A DNA stretch of 64,000 nucleotides, from assembly GCF_016811915.1 (NCBI RefSeq), contig NZ_CP069127.1, forward strand, positions 684,001-748,000, read 5' to 3'. This stretch comes from Brevibacillus choshinensis. GTDB lineage: Bacteria; Bacillota; Bacilli; Brevibacillales; Brevibacillaceae. The notes below the pieces were generated by a model. The model worked only from the letters and a program-made list of their open reading frames with translations, was not told where the DNA came from and made no database searches. Both the position numbers and the translations under genes were made by a program. Positions 1 to 8,588 of this stretch are shown piece after piece (positions within the stretch are counted from its first letter, which is position 1; every line of letters begins with the position of its first letter).

Positions 1-2
1 GG

Positions 3-635
3 ATCATCCCGTTGATGCTGGTGGTTTCCTTGGCATCTGGGGGAGTCGCATCTGCCAACGATCTGGTCGCAGGTGAAAAAGAACGCGGAACCCTGGAGTC
101 TTTGATGACAGCTCCTATCGCTGCCAACCATATTTTGACTGCCAAGCTGATGACCGTCATGGTGATGAGCACACTCAGCGCTGCTGCTTCCCTGGTGTCT
201 GTGTCGCTGGTGCTCACCTTCGGCCCATTGGATACGGAGGGTGCCGGATTCTCGCTAGGCTTCTTTTCGCCTGCCACTTTACTTGTCCTGATCCTGACCA
301 TCCTGCTCCTGTCAGCCACTTTCGCTGGCTTGGAGCTCGTACTCAGCACGATCGCAAAGTCGTTCAAGGAAGGCCAGACCTACATGAGCGGGGTCATCTT
401 TGCGGCGATGGTTCCGTCTTACATGCTGATGCCGCTCAATCCGGTCGATATTCCCACTTACTACTACGTGCTGCCTGTCTTCAATGGTGTGGCGCTTTGC
501 AAGGAAGTCTTTTACGGCAAAGTCGATCCCCTGCATGCCCTCATCGGACTGGGAGCTTCCTTGCTGTATGTTATCGTGATTATTATGCTGACGTCCCGAC
601 TGTTTCGGCGGGAAGGCGCCGTCGTCAAAAATTAA
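3..635 (+). CDS. ABC-2 type transporter permease, 5' partial
   Basis: The reading frame is already open at the left edge, so the N-terminus lies outside the window. The visible 211 codons give a multi-pass membrane protein. The segment after the first hydrophobic stretch, GEKERGTLESLMTAPI, is the conserved cytoplasmic motif of ABC-2 permeases of the NatB/YhaP type. Four further hydrophobic segments follow and the chain ends with RLFRREGAVVKN. The family pairs with a separate ATPase to export ions, drugs or peptides; the ATPase gene would be expected just upstream. The substrate cannot be told from this part. An exporter gene starts 54 bp downstream on the same strand. Confidence 0.8.
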   Translation: MIPLMLVVSLASGGVASANDLVAGEKERGTLESLMTAPIAANHILTAKLMTVMVMSTLSAAASLVSVSLVLTFGPLDTEGAGFSLGFFSPATLLVLILTILLLSATFAGLELVLSTIAKSFKEGQTYMSGVIFAAMVPSYMLMPLNPVDIPTYYYVLPVFNGVALCKEVFYGKVDPLHALIGLGASLLYVIVIIMLTSRLFRREGAVVKN

Positions 636-689
636 AAAGCCTTAATGGGAAAGACGTCGCGGCTAAGAATGGAAAGCTGGTGAAATTGC

Positions 690-1598
690 GTGAGTCCACT
701 TTATCTAGGGGTCTTGTATGTATTTGTATCTGCTGCTGGCTTCGGCGTCATGTCCATCTTTGCGGTCTACGCTTATGGAGCAGGCGTGTCAGTCTCCACG
801 CTGCTGTTTTTGCGGTTCCTTTTTGCCTCCGCGCTTTTCTTTGGCTGGCTCGCGCTTCGCAAGGAATCCCTGAGACTTCACCGAAAGCAGGCGCTGAGCC
901 TGTTCTGTCTGGGAGGCGTCCTGTATACGCTGCAATCGCTCAGCTTTTTTTCATCGGTTCAGTATATTCCGACATCGATGGCGGCTTTGCTTCTGTATAC
1001 GTTTCCCGTGTTTGTCGCGATCCTGAGCTACTTCGTGGACAAGGAAAAGCTGCGAAAGAAGACGGTCATCGCGATGCTCATCTCGCTCGTGGGTCTCGGC
1101 ATGGTGCTGGGACTCTCCTTTGGGGGGATTCGACCGCTCGGGGTCGTGCTTGCGCTGGCTGCAGCCTTGTTTTATTCCGTCTATATCATCACGGGAAATC
1201 GGGTGGTGAAAGGACTTTCTCCTTTTGTCACATCGGCGTACATTTCTCTGTTTGCGAGCCTGTCCACGTTTTTGGTGGCCCAAAAAGACGGAGGGATTGA
1301 TCTTTCTTTTGGTGTGCAAGGGTGGTGGGCACTCGGCGGCATCGTCGTGTTTTCTACGGTGCTGGCCATCAGTACGTTCTTCCGCGGACTTCAACTGATT
1401 GGCTCGACAAAAGCCTCCGTCCTCAGCACGTTGGAGCCTGTCGTGACGTTTGCCTTTTCCGCGCTGCTACTGGGGGAGTCGTTTCAATGGCTGCAGCTGC
1501 TGGGAGGGGCGGCCGTGCTAGGCGGGGCTGTCCTCATCGTCTCCGGCAGGGAGGAAGGGCCGGGACAAGCATCCTCCGCCAGCAAATCAGCATCGTAG
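690..1598 (+). CDS. EamA/DMT-superfamily exporter
   Basis: The product has about 302 residues with ten predicted membrane segments arranged as two EamA repeats, each ending in a short basic loop. The first repeat contains LLFLRFLFASALFF and the second contains STKASVLSTLEPVVTFAFSALL, the typical signature of the repeat end. Such proteins export metabolites or amino acids across the cytoplasmic membrane; the substrate is unknown. Translation is assigned to a GTG codon, with a weak GGAAAG about 14 bases upstream. The gene follows an ABC-2 permease on the same strand and ends at a bidirectional hairpin shared with the convergent glucokinase gene. Confidence 0.85.
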   Translation: MSPLYLGVLYVFVSAAGFGVMSIFAVYAYGAGVSVSTLLFLRFLFASALFFGWLALRKESLRLHRKQALSLFCLGGVLYTLQSLSFFSSVQYIPTSMAALLLYTFPVFVAILSYFVDKEKLRKKTVIAMLISLVGLGMVLGLSFGGIRPLGVVLALAAALFYSVYIITGNRVVKGLSPFVTSAYISLFASLSTFLVAQKDGGIDLSFGVQGWWALGGIVVFSTVLAISTFFRGLQLIGSTKASVLSTLEPVVTFAFSALLLGESFQWLQLLGGAAVLGGAVLIVSGREEGPGQASSASKSAS

Positions 1599-1632
1599 GA
1601 AGAGAGCCCTTGCTGCAAGATCGCATAAGGAA

Positions 1633-1671
1633 AGGCGCTCCCGACGATTAGTTCTCGTGATCGGAGCGCCT
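1633..1671. terminator. Bidirectional terminator between converging genes
   Basis: AGGCGCTCC at 1633-1641 pairs with GGAGCGCCT at 1663-1671, with an inner CGA/TCG extension. It lies between the converging exporter and glucokinase genes. The U-tract is short on the plus strand (TGTTTC). Confidence 0.7.
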
Positions 1672-1679
1672 GTTTCATG

Positions 1680-2651
1680 TTAGTCGTTCATTTGAGAGCG
1701 GATCATCCAGCCTGCGCCGTATACACCTGCGTCATTGCCCAGGCTCGCTGCCACAATCTGCGTAGACTCCACGACGTACGTAAACGGTACGAAGCGAGCA
1801 AATGCCGCGCGGACGCGGGAAAAGAGGAATTCCCCTGCGGCCGCTACGCCACCGCCGATCACGACCTTTGCCGGGTTTAGCAGAATTGCCAAATGGGACA
1901 GGGCGAGACCGAGGTAGAGGGAAACCTGATCGACGATCGCTAGAGAAGCAGCATCGCCGTTCACGGCTGCGTCGAGGACGTCCTTTGCCTTGATATCCCC
2001 GCGCTTGGCAAATATGGCCGCCAGTACCGGACTGGTTCCGTTCTGTGCTGCCAGCCGGCCTTCGCGGATGATGGCGGTGGCAGAGGTATAGGTCTCCAGG
2101 CAGCCTGTTTTGCCGCAGTTACAGATGGAACCGCTGCCAGGCGTCATGGTGATGTGACCGATCTCTCCCCCTACACCGTTGATGCCATGGACCACATTCC
2201 CATGGACGATGATACCGCCGCCGACTCCCGTACCGAGCGTGATGGCGACCAGGTCCTTTGCACCTTGTCCGGCACCCTGCCACATTTCGCCCAACGCAGC
2301 CATGTTTGCATCATTTTCCACAGCGACGGGCAGGCCTGTCAGCGCTTTCAGTTTATCTCGGAGAGGGACAGGCTTTCGCCAATGCAGATTGACAGCTTGC
2401 AAGACGACACCGTTTTTGGCATCGATCGGACCGGGGACGCCAACACCGATTCCCAGAGCCTGTTCTTTGGAATACCCATGTTTTAGAAGCAGTTCTTCTG
2501 TCATTTGCGCTATTTTTTGCAAGATACCGTCTTCGCCCTGCGCGACGGGTGTGGGCTCCTGGATTTTGGCCATCAGCTGACCTGCTGGGGTAATCAGGGC
2601 CATCTTGATTGCGGTTCCGCCGACGTCCACGCCTACAATGATTTGTTCCAC
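1680..2651 (-). CDS. glcK: ROK-family glucokinase
   Basis: The enzyme phosphorylates glucose with ATP in the cytoplasm. The 323-residue length fits Gram-positive GlcK. It opens with the phosphate-binding motif VGVDVGGTAIK, has ENDANMAALGE around residues 120-130 (the catalytic Asp lies in this loop), a GTGVGGGI nucleotide loop, and the ROK zinc motif CNCGKTGCLE, which is intact. The start is GTG, eight bases after a GGGAGG ribosome binding site. It is transcribed divergently from the lipid kinase gene and converges on the exporter. Other ROK sugar kinases are possible, but the overall pattern is that of glucokinase. Confidence 0.92.
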   Translation of the reverse strand: MEQIIVGVDVGGTAIKMALITPAGQLMAKIQEPTPVAQGEDGILQKIAQMTEELLLKHGYSKEQALGIGVGVPGPIDAKNGVVLQAVNLHWRKPVPLRDKLKALTGLPVAVENDANMAALGEMWQGAGQGAKDLVAITLGTGVGGGIIVHGNVVHGINGVGGEIGHITMTPGSGSICNCGKTGCLETYTSATAIIREGRLAAQNGTSPVLAAIFAKRGDIKAKDVLDAAVNGDAASLAIVDQVSLYLGLALSHLAILLNPAKVVIGGGVAAAGEFLFSRVRAAFARFVPFTYVVESTQIVAASLGNDAGVYGAGWMIRSQMND

Positions 2652-2800
2652 CGACTGTCCCTCCCGTCCATTTTTTTGCCATCTTTTTCTATCTTAACAT
2701 GCCCAAGACAGCATAGCGATTCCCAAAAATGGCTATACAGGATATGATGGGTACAGAAGCGATAAAATCCGTGAGCGAGGGAAGGAAGAAGGGATCTGCC

Positions 2801-3691
2801 TTGAAACGAGCCAGATTAATCTACAATCCGAGCTCCGGCCGGGAGATCGTGCGGCGGCGATTGCCGGATATTCTCGATTTGATGGAGTCGGCCGGATACG
2901 AAACATCATGCCATGCGACAAGAGGAGAAGATGATGCGACCGAGGAAGCGGCTCGTGCCGTTGCCCGCGGGTATGACCTCATCATCGCCGCTGGCGGAGA
3001 TGGAACGATCTATGAAGTGGTAAATGGGATGGCGGAGCAAAAAGCACGCCCGACCTTAGGAATAATCCCATGCGGAACGAGCAATGACCTCGCCCGGGCA
3101 GTCGGCATTCCGAAATCAATCAGCCGAGCCTGCGAGATCATCACCAAAGGGAAGAAAAAGAAAATCGACATCGGCAAGATCAACAACCGTTACTTTATCA
3201 ATATCGCCGGTGGCGGCTCACTGACGAATCTGACATACGAGGTCCCGAGCAAGCTGAAGACGATGATCGGACAGATGGCGTACTACGTCAAAGGACTGGA
3301 AAAACTACCTTCGCTGCACCCGATTCGCGTCCGCCTAGAAAGCCGCAAAGAGGTGCTATTGGACGAGGAGATCATGATCTTTCTCATCGCCAATAGCCAT
3401 TCGGTCGGCGGCTTCGACAAGCTGGCACCTGACGCCGATCTGTCAGACGGCAAGCTGGACGTCATCGTGGTAAAGAAGACGAATATCGCAGAGTTTATCC
3501 GCTTGGCGACGCAAGCAGTGCGCGGCGAGCATCTGAAGGACCCGAACATCCTCTATTTCCAAGCCGATTACATCAAGGCGACCTCCCCGGGAGGCGAGAA
3601 TGTGCAGCTCAATCTGGACGGGGAGCTTGGAGGACAGCTGCCTTGCGTGGTGGAGGCTTTGCCAGGTCATATCGAGTTGTTCGTGCCGTAG
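2801..3691 (+). CDS. dgkB: Diacylglycerol kinase-family lipid kinase
   Basis: This soluble ATP-dependent lipid kinase of the DagK/YegS family has 296 residues. In Gram-positive bacteria the family member DgkB recycles diacylglycerol produced during lipoteichoic acid synthesis. The nucleotide-binding GGDGTIYEVVNG motif is intact, followed by LGIIPCGTSNDLARAVG, and the beta-sandwich domain occupies the second half. I chose the TTG at 2801 because GGAAGGAAGAAGGG precedes it and the product then begins MKRARLIYNPSSGRE, the usual family start; an upstream extension from 2729 is unlikely. The next gene is an RNA methyltransferase on the same strand, the same order as dgkB and rlmCD in many Bacillales. 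Confidence 0.9.
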   Translation: MKRARLIYNPSSGREIVRRRLPDILDLMESAGYETSCHATRGEDDATEEAARAVARGYDLIIAAGGDGTIYEVVNGMAEQKARPTLGIIPCGTSNDLARAVGIPKSISRACEIITKGKKKKIDIGKINNRYFINIAGGGSLTNLTYEVPSKLKTMIGQMAYYVKGLEKLPSLHPIRVRLESRKEVLLDEEIMIFLIANSHSVGGFDKLAPDADLSDGKLDVIVVKKTNIAEFIRLATQAVRGEHLKDPNILYFQADYIKATSPGGENVQLNLDGELGGQLPCVVEALPGHIELFVP

Positions 3692-3803
3692 GAAGATAGT
3701 AAAATGAATAACAACTACTGAGGGGATGCCGATGACGCATCCCTAACGTTTGCCCAAACGAGGAATGAGGCAGAGAGCTGCCTTGCAAAGGAGCAAAGAA
3801 ACT

Positions 3804-5246
3804 GTGGCCAAGACAACAAAGAAGCGGCGCGGACCGCAGCCGGCAGCAAAGGCGGAGCTCAATGTGCCCGTCCGTGTCGGACAAACCGTGGAAGTGGAGA
3901 TTACCGGACTGAATCACGAAGGAGCCGGCGTTGGCCGGATTGAAGGATATACGCTTTTTGTCGATGGAGCACTGGCAGGAGAAAAAGTACAGGCCCGCGT
4001 CGATCATGTGAAGAAGAACTTCGGTTTTGCCAAGCTGGCAAGCGTCGTGGAAGCGAGCACCTTCCGTTCGATGCCGCCCTGTCCTGTCTACGACCGTTGC
4101 GGCGGCTGTTCGCTGCAGCACCTCGCCTACGAGGAGCAGCTGCGCCACAAGCAGCAGATCGTCCGGGACAACCTGCGCCGTATCGGCGGCTTTCCCGTGG
4201 AGGGAGAAGGCGCGATCCCCGTTCATCCGACACTCGGCATGAGCGAGCCTTGGCGCTACCGCAACAAGGCGCAGGTTCCCATAGGCGAAGAGAACGGAGC
4301 GTTGGTCGGCGGCTTTTACGCGGAGAAATCCCACTCGATCATCGACATGGACGAGTGCCTGATCCAGCATCAGGCGAATGACGAGGCCGTGTCTGCAGTG
4401 AAGCGGATAGCCGCGAGTTTGAGCATCCAGCCCTACGATGAAGTGCGACACACCGGCCTTTTGCGTCACGTCGTAGCCAAGATCGCTGTGAAGACCGGAG
4501 AACTCATGGTCGTCCTGGTGACGACAGAGGAGACCATTCCGCGCATGGACGAGCTGGTAGACGCGATCCGGACCCAAGTGACGGGCGTGACCAGCATAGT
4601 CCAGAACGTCAATCCGGACAAGACCAACGTCATCTTTGGCAAAAAGACCGTAACCCTCTGGGGAAGTGACGTGATCTATGATTATATCGGCCCGATCAAA
4701 TTTGCCATCTCCGCGCGTTCGTTCTATCAGGTGAACCCAGCGCAGACAGAAGTCTTGTACAACAAGACGCTGGAGTACGTAGGGGCAACCGGTACGGAGA
4801 CCGTCATCGACGCGTACTGCGGCATCGGGACTATCTCGTTGTTTCTGGCGCAGAAGTCCAAGCACGTATACGGCGTGGAGATCGTTCCGGAAGCCATCGC
4901 GGATGCGAACCGCAATGCCGAGCTGAACGGCGTGAAGAACGCAACGTTTGAGACTGGACCGGCTGAGGTGGTCATTCCAGCGTGGAAAGAGCAAGGGATT
5001 CGCCCCGATGTCATCGTGGTCGACCCGCCGAGAAAAGGCTGCGACGAGGCCCTGCTCACAACCATTTTGGAGATGCAGCCGCAGAAGGTCGTGTATGTTT
5101 CTTGTAATCCGTCAACGCTGGCGAGGGATTTGAAGGTGCTGGCGGAGTCGTATGAGGTGCGGGAAGTGCAGCCGGTGGATATGTTTCCGCATACGGGGCA
5201 CGTTGAGAGTGTGGCGCTGTTGGTGAGGAAGGATATGGATCGCTGA
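3804..5246 (+). CDS. rlmCD: 23S rRNA (uracil-5-)-methyltransferase, RlmCD/RumA family
   Basis: The predicted enzyme transfers a methyl group from S-adenosylmethionine to C5 of a uridine in 23S rRNA. A TRAM RNA-binding domain covers about residues 20-75. It is followed by the 4Fe-4S cysteines CPVYDRCGGC (near residues 93-102), a Rossmann methyltransferase domain with DAYCGIGTISLFLA, the DPPRKGC motif and the catalytic-cysteine motif VSCNPSTLARDL. Length is 480 residues. A GTG at 3804 preceded by AAAGGAG at about ten bases is preferred over the in-frame TTG at 3750, which has no ribosome binding site. It directly follows the lipid kinase gene. Confidence 0.9.
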   Translation: MAKTTKKRRGPQPAAKAELNVPVRVGQTVEVEITGLNHEGAGVGRIEGYTLFVDGALAGEKVQARVDHVKKNFGFAKLASVVEASTFRSMPPCPVYDRCGGCSLQHLAYEEQLRHKQQIVRDNLRRIGGFPVEGEGAIPVHPTLGMSEPWRYRNKAQVPIGEENGALVGGFYAEKSHSIIDMDECLIQHQANDEAVSAVKRIAASLSIQPYDEVRHTGLLRHVVAKIAVKTGELMVVLVTTEETIPRMDELVDAIRTQVTGVTSIVQNVNPDKTNVIFGKKTVTLWGSDVIYDYIGPIKFAISARSFYQVNPAQTEVLYNKTLEYVGATGTETVIDAYCGIGTISLFLAQKSKHVYGVEIVPEAIADANRNAELNGVKNATFETGPAEVVIPAWKEQGIRPDVIVVDPPRKGCDEALLTTILEMQPQKVVYVSCNPSTLARDLKVLAESYEVREVQPVDMFPHTGHVESVALLVRKDMDR

Positions 5247-5535
5247 GATTGCAGTGGTGGAGCGGGTTTGAGGAGTAGCGTAGATGGAATGGAATCGTGA
5301 AACAGAAGCTCGAGAATAATAGGGTTGAATCGTAAGACATCAGTTTTTCATCTGTGGATGAAAACAATTTGCGGGATGGATTGAAGAAGTTGTGCGGAGT
5401 TATTAGCAACGTGGTAGATGGTAAAAGTTGATACGGCAAACTAAAAAACAGTTATCGCAGAGGACGAATTCTGAGATAACTGTTTTGCATGTTCAAGGAT
5501 ATTTAATCATTTGAAAATGAATGCTTGAAAACTAA
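5247..5535. other. Intergenic stretch with two hairpins
   Basis: No gene is supported here. A hairpin GTTTTTCATC/GATGAAAAC sits near 5342-5367 and a longer one at 5444-5486. The rest is unstructured and has no convincing start signals on either strand. Confidence 0.5.
5444..5486. terminator. Long hairpin, probable terminator
   Basis: AAAACAGTTATC pairs perfectly with GATAACTGTTTT around a loop of about 18 bases. A-rich and T-rich flanks make it usable in both directions. It separates the methyltransferase gene from the regulator promoter. Confidence 0.6.
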
Positions 5536-5588
5536 TTGACGAACGTAGATAACGGAGTAAAATATTTCATATGAGATATATCTCATAT
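5536..5588 (+). promoter_or_regulatory. Promoter and perfect 20-bp palindromic operator of the GntR gene
   Basis: A sigma-A-like promoter is visible: TTGACG at 5536-5541, 16 bases, then TAAAAT at 5558-5563. Directly downstream, where transcription would begin, lies the uninterrupted palindrome ATATGAGATATATCTCATAT (5569-5588). The ribosome binding site AAAAGGAG follows at once. The position implies repression by blocking RNA polymerase, and autoregulation by the adjacent GntR protein is the simplest reading. Confidence 0.6.
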
Positions 5589-5612
5589 CTTTCCAAAAAA
5601 GGAGCGATTGTT

Positions 5613-6293
5613 TTGCCAATCCCCAAAGACATCGCAAAGGTAGAAAAAGCTTCAACCAAGAACAGAGTGCTGCATATGCTTCAAAATTGGATTATAGACG
5701 GAACCCTAAAACCAGGGGAAAAAATTTTGGATAAAGAATTAGTCGAATTATTAGGCGTTAGCAGAACTCCAATTCGAGAAGCACTGCAAAACCTCCAAAC
5801 CTTAGGCTTTGTTGAGATCAGCCACGGAAAGGATACAAGGGTAACGGCACTCCAGCCGGATGAATTATCCGATTTATTTCCTACCCTTGCAGGATTAGAA
5901 GCATTAGCAAGCAAAATGGCAACAAAAAAAGCGGATGATGAGCTTATTCACCAGCTTACTGAAATAAATGAACAGTTTCTCCAGGCCATTCAGGCAAACG
6001 ATAAAAATATGGCGATTGATTTAGATGAACAATTTCATTCCATGATCGTCGCTAAAGCGAATAACAAATACATCACTGAGTTTACAGCCGTACTTCACCT
6101 GCATATGAAAAGGTTTAAGTATATCTATTTTACTCCCTCCATGCTCCCTGCAATGGAATCTTACAAAGAGCATCAGCAAATCATTGAGGCTTTAAAAACG
6201 CGAGATGAGACGAAAGCTGCCTTGCTTCTGGAACAAAACTGGTTACGCGGAATGGAAACTGTTTCCAATTATATTCATGGCCAATTATCCTAG
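5613..6293 (+). CDS. GntR-family (FCD/FadR subfamily) transcriptional regulator
   Basis: The protein has an N-terminal winged helix-turn-helix (LKPGEKILDKELVELLGVSRTPIREALQNLQTLGFVEI) and an all-helical FCD ligand domain. The metal-site residues are plausible: D in the DLDEQFHSMI segment and the following histidines (HLHMKR). The start is the TTG at 5613, after AAAAGGAG; an in-frame ATG at 5571 lies inside the palindrome and has no ribosome binding site. It ends 12 bp before an EamA exporter, so the pair forms an operon and the exporter is its probable target. FCD regulators usually sense small carboxylic acids; the ligand here is unknown. Confidence 0.85.
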   Translation: MPIPKDIAKVEKASTKNRVLHMLQNWIIDGTLKPGEKILDKELVELLGVSRTPIREALQNLQTLGFVEISHGKDTRVTALQPDELSDLFPTLAGLEALASKMATKKADDELIHQLTEINEQFLQAIQANDKNMAIDLDEQFHSMIVAKANNKYITEFTAVLHLHMKRFKYIYFTPSMLPAMESYKEHQQIIEALKTRDETKAALLLEQNWLRGMETVSNYIHGQLS

Positions 6294-6305
6294 GGAGGGA
6301 CTGCT

Positions 6306-7265
6306 GTGTTCGGGACTCGCTTGAGGAACAATCAACTTTTCTATTACGGCTTATTGGTTATCACCATGCTTTTTTGGGGGAGTGCTTTTGTCGGTTCCAA
6401 AATATCTGTAGGAATGGTACCTCCTACCGTTGCGGCGTTGCTTAGGTTCGGATTTGCGACTCTCTTTATGTTTACGCTTATCTTGTTCATAACCAAGGGC
6501 AAAAAAGAAAAAACCATTCCTAAAACCCACTTGCCACGCATCGCGCTTCTTGGTTTAATCGGCGTCGCGCTTTACAATCTGTTATTTTTTTGGGGGCTTT
6601 CGTTTTCTTATTCATCCGACGGTAGCGTGATGATTCCTACCTCCAGCCCGATCGTCACTGCTTTGCTTGCCGTGTTTTTCTTAAAAGATAAAATGAGCCG
6701 GAAACAGTACCTTGGTCTCGGAATTTGTCTGGCTGGCGGCATATTGTTTTTTGCGGGTGTGCATAATGACGGGAAGCTGGTCACGCAGCGTTTTCTTGGC
6801 GATCTGCTGTTTCTACTCTCCGCCTGCTGTTGGGGGTTATATACGATGCTAGGGAACAAGGTGCTGAAACAATTTTCACCGCTTCTTGTAACGGCATATG
6901 CCATGCTGACAGGTACAGTGATTTTATTTTTATTCGCCTTGAAGGATTTATCCTCTATCGACTGGGGAAGTTTTGATTATCGTTTTTGGATGATTCAATT
7001 ATATTTGGGCATTTTTTCGACCGCACTCGCGAACTGGTTTTATTATATGGGGGTCAAAATGATTGGAGCGGCAAGAGCTTCTGCGTTTATGTATTGCGTT
7101 CCGGTTATCGGTTTATTTTTGTCCACCACGCTATTGCACGAAACACTCACGATTGCACAGCTCGCCGGGTCGGTCATAATGATTGTGGGGGTTTGGTTTG
7201 TAAACAGGCGTGCGAAGGATGCCACGTTGAAGCTGCATGATAAAGGAAAAGCAATTGATACATAA
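6306..7265 (+). CDS. EamA/DMT-superfamily exporter
   Basis: The product has 319 residues and ten hydrophobic segments in two EamA repeats, with LLFWGSAFVGSK near the N-terminus and a SAFMYCVPVIGLFLSTTLLHETLT segment in the second repeat. It probably exports a small metabolite. The start is GTG, preceded by GGGAGGG at a normal distance. The gene is the second in an operon with the GntR regulator 12 bp upstream, and a strong terminator follows. It is only distantly similar to the exporter at 690-1598, so it is not a recent duplication. Confidence 0.85.
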   Translation: MFGTRLRNNQLFYYGLLVITMLFWGSAFVGSKISVGMVPPTVAALLRFGFATLFMFTLILFITKGKKEKTIPKTHLPRIALLGLIGVALYNLLFFWGLSFSYSSDGSVMIPTSSPIVTALLAVFFLKDKMSRKQYLGLGICLAGGILFFAGVHNDGKLVTQRFLGDLLFLLSACCWGLYTMLGNKVLKQFSPLLVTAYAMLTGTVILFLFALKDLSSIDWGSFDYRFWMIQLYLGIFSTALANWFYYMGVKMIGAARASAFMYCVPVIGLFLSTTLLHETLTIAQLAGSVIMIVGVWFVNRRAKDATLKLHDKGKAIDT

Positions 7266-7268
7266 CAA

Positions 7269-7297
7269 AAAAGGCACCCTCAAGGGGTGCTTTTTTT
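7269..7297 (+). terminator. Rho-independent terminator
   Basis: GCACCC pairs with GGGGTGC across a short TCAA loop, followed by seven T residues. It ends the GntR-EamA operon. Confidence 0.85.
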
Positions 7298-7573
7298 ACT
7301 ATTGTTAGTGGAAACTGCCTCACTGGCTACCGGGGTAACAATGCTTAGAATGCTCTTCGATAATTTCCCTTCTGCACGATCAATATACGTTCTTCCTGCA
7401 GGGATAAAAACAGGCCTTCTATTTCCAAGGATGCTTTCGCATTTAATAGAGCACGTCAATTGGTTGAAGCAATGGAGGCAAGCATGTTGCAGAGTTTGTT
7501 ACGATTTGGATGGCTGCTATGAATGAACATGACAACAACGTGATTTGAAGAAATGACTTAAAAGAGCAAAAAG
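7298..7573. other. Intergenic stretch with a possible gene relic
   Basis: No complete gene is supported. On the plus strand around 7425-7520 a short open segment reads KDAFAFNRARQLVEAMEASM and continues to a stop. It looks protein-like but has no start signal, so it may be the tail of a decayed gene. I could not name a family. Confidence 0.3.
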
Positions 7574-7605
7574 GAAAAAGCGTCGATTCAGATCGGCGCT
7601 TTTTC
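7574..7605. terminator. Terminator of the minus-strand toxin-like operon
   Basis: AAAAAGCG-T-CGAT pairs with ATCG-G-CGCTTTTT. Read on the minus strand the stem is followed by a T-rich tract (TTTTTCCTTTTT), so it can end transcription coming from the operon at 7710-10451. Confidence 0.7.
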
Positions 7606-7709
7606 TATTAGAAACCCTATAGCTATCAAAGACTTCAAAATAAAGTCTTAGACTGGCTGATGTTTATATTGAACCACACGAACCTCAGCTCAAAAGGGGT
7701 TGTACGGCA

Positions 7710-8570
7710 TCAATGATTGACGTAAATTTTTGTCAGCGCGTATCGAAGCAATGTCGCTGCTACCGGACGGGTAAATGGACGACCCTGATACGTCCAAGTC
7801 GTAAGTTCGCGATACATCGCGCTAGTTTTGTTAGCATTGGCGTTATAGACGGAGATTAATTGATTTACATAATCAACGACGTCTTGACGACTGTCCCATA
7901 TCCATTCGTCGCCGGGAAAAAGGTCGATCGTATAATCCATAAACAGGATTTGATCGGCAATTGTCAGGGGAGGGTTCCCTTTTTCCACGTAATTGGCCAG
8001 ATCGTTCCAATACTGTGCGTCTGGTTCGTTTATCCATTGACGAACCATTTTTCTTATTTTTTCATAAACGTCGGAAGGCAATTGGGGAGGTCCTACCTCC
8101 TCATCGTTCATGGCATCGCGTATTACGGTGTAAATAAATGCTACGGAAGCGGGAATGAGGGTCGTTGCCGTAAATACTGCTGTCGCAAACCCGCCGATTG
8201 CCGTCCATTTTTCCCAGTTCCATGACTTTTTTTTCGGAGTGGAGTTTGCTTGTATGGCATGATGGGCTTCTTCGTTATGTTGATCCAATTGATTCAATTC
8301 GGAATTGGGCTCTTCACCAGAATATCCGATCGAGGATGAGGAGCTGGATCCGCTCTGAACAGCGTCCAGCGCGGAGGGGTCACCAAAATCCTGGAGCTCA
8401 ATTTCTTCTAGCGATTTTCTAAGATCAGTTGCTGCTTCCTTATTTTTGCTGGCAAAAGACTCCTCATTCTCTCGAAGTTCTTCTTCTGATTGTTCTAACT
8501 CCTCTTTTCGTTGCTCTTCTTCACCAGGGACATCCGATAGCTCTTTTTCTTTATCTTTCTCCTGCGGCAT
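7710..8570 (-). CDS. Uncharacterised single-pass membrane protein, partner of the Cry-like protein
   Basis: I do not recognise a family. The 286 residues fall into three parts. The first is a very acidic, glutamate- and lysine-rich N-terminus of about 60 residues with coiled-coil character, then a serine-rich linker. The second is one strong hydrophobic segment at about residues 122-150 (WTAIGGFATAVFTATTLIPA and on). The third is a C-terminal domain rich in W, Y and D with several amphipathic helices. There is no signal peptide, so the acidic half may face the cytoplasm. Its ribosome binding site (GAGAAGGAGG) overlaps the stop codon of the upstream 620-residue gene, so the two are translationally coupled. 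It could anchor, escort or give immunity to the partner; that is inference. Confidence 0.7.
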   Translation of the reverse strand: MPQEKDKEKELSDVPGEEEQRKEELEQSEEELRENEESFASKNKEAATDLRKSLEEIELQDFGDPSALDAVQSGSSSSSSIGYSGEEPNSELNQLDQHNEEAHHAIQANSTPKKKSWNWEKWTAIGGFATAVFTATTLIPASVAFIYTVIRDAMNDEEVGPPQLPSDVYEKIRKMVRQWINEPDAQYWNDLANYVEKGNPPLTIADQILFMDYTIDLFPGDEWIWDSRQDVVDYVNQLISVYNANANKTSAMYRELTTWTYQGRPFTRPVAATLLRYALTKIYVNH

Positions 8571-8588
8571 GTTAAGGTGACCTCCTTC

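Noticed and set aside
3609..4994. Long minus-strand open frame opposite the RNA methyltransferase gene
   Set aside because: It is a shadow of the high-GC coding sequence on the plus strand, whose catalytic motifs are complete.
7287..7526. Open frame of 79 codons after the EamA terminator
   Set aside because: It starts inside the terminator T-tract, and a different frame in the same place looks more protein-like but lacks a start.
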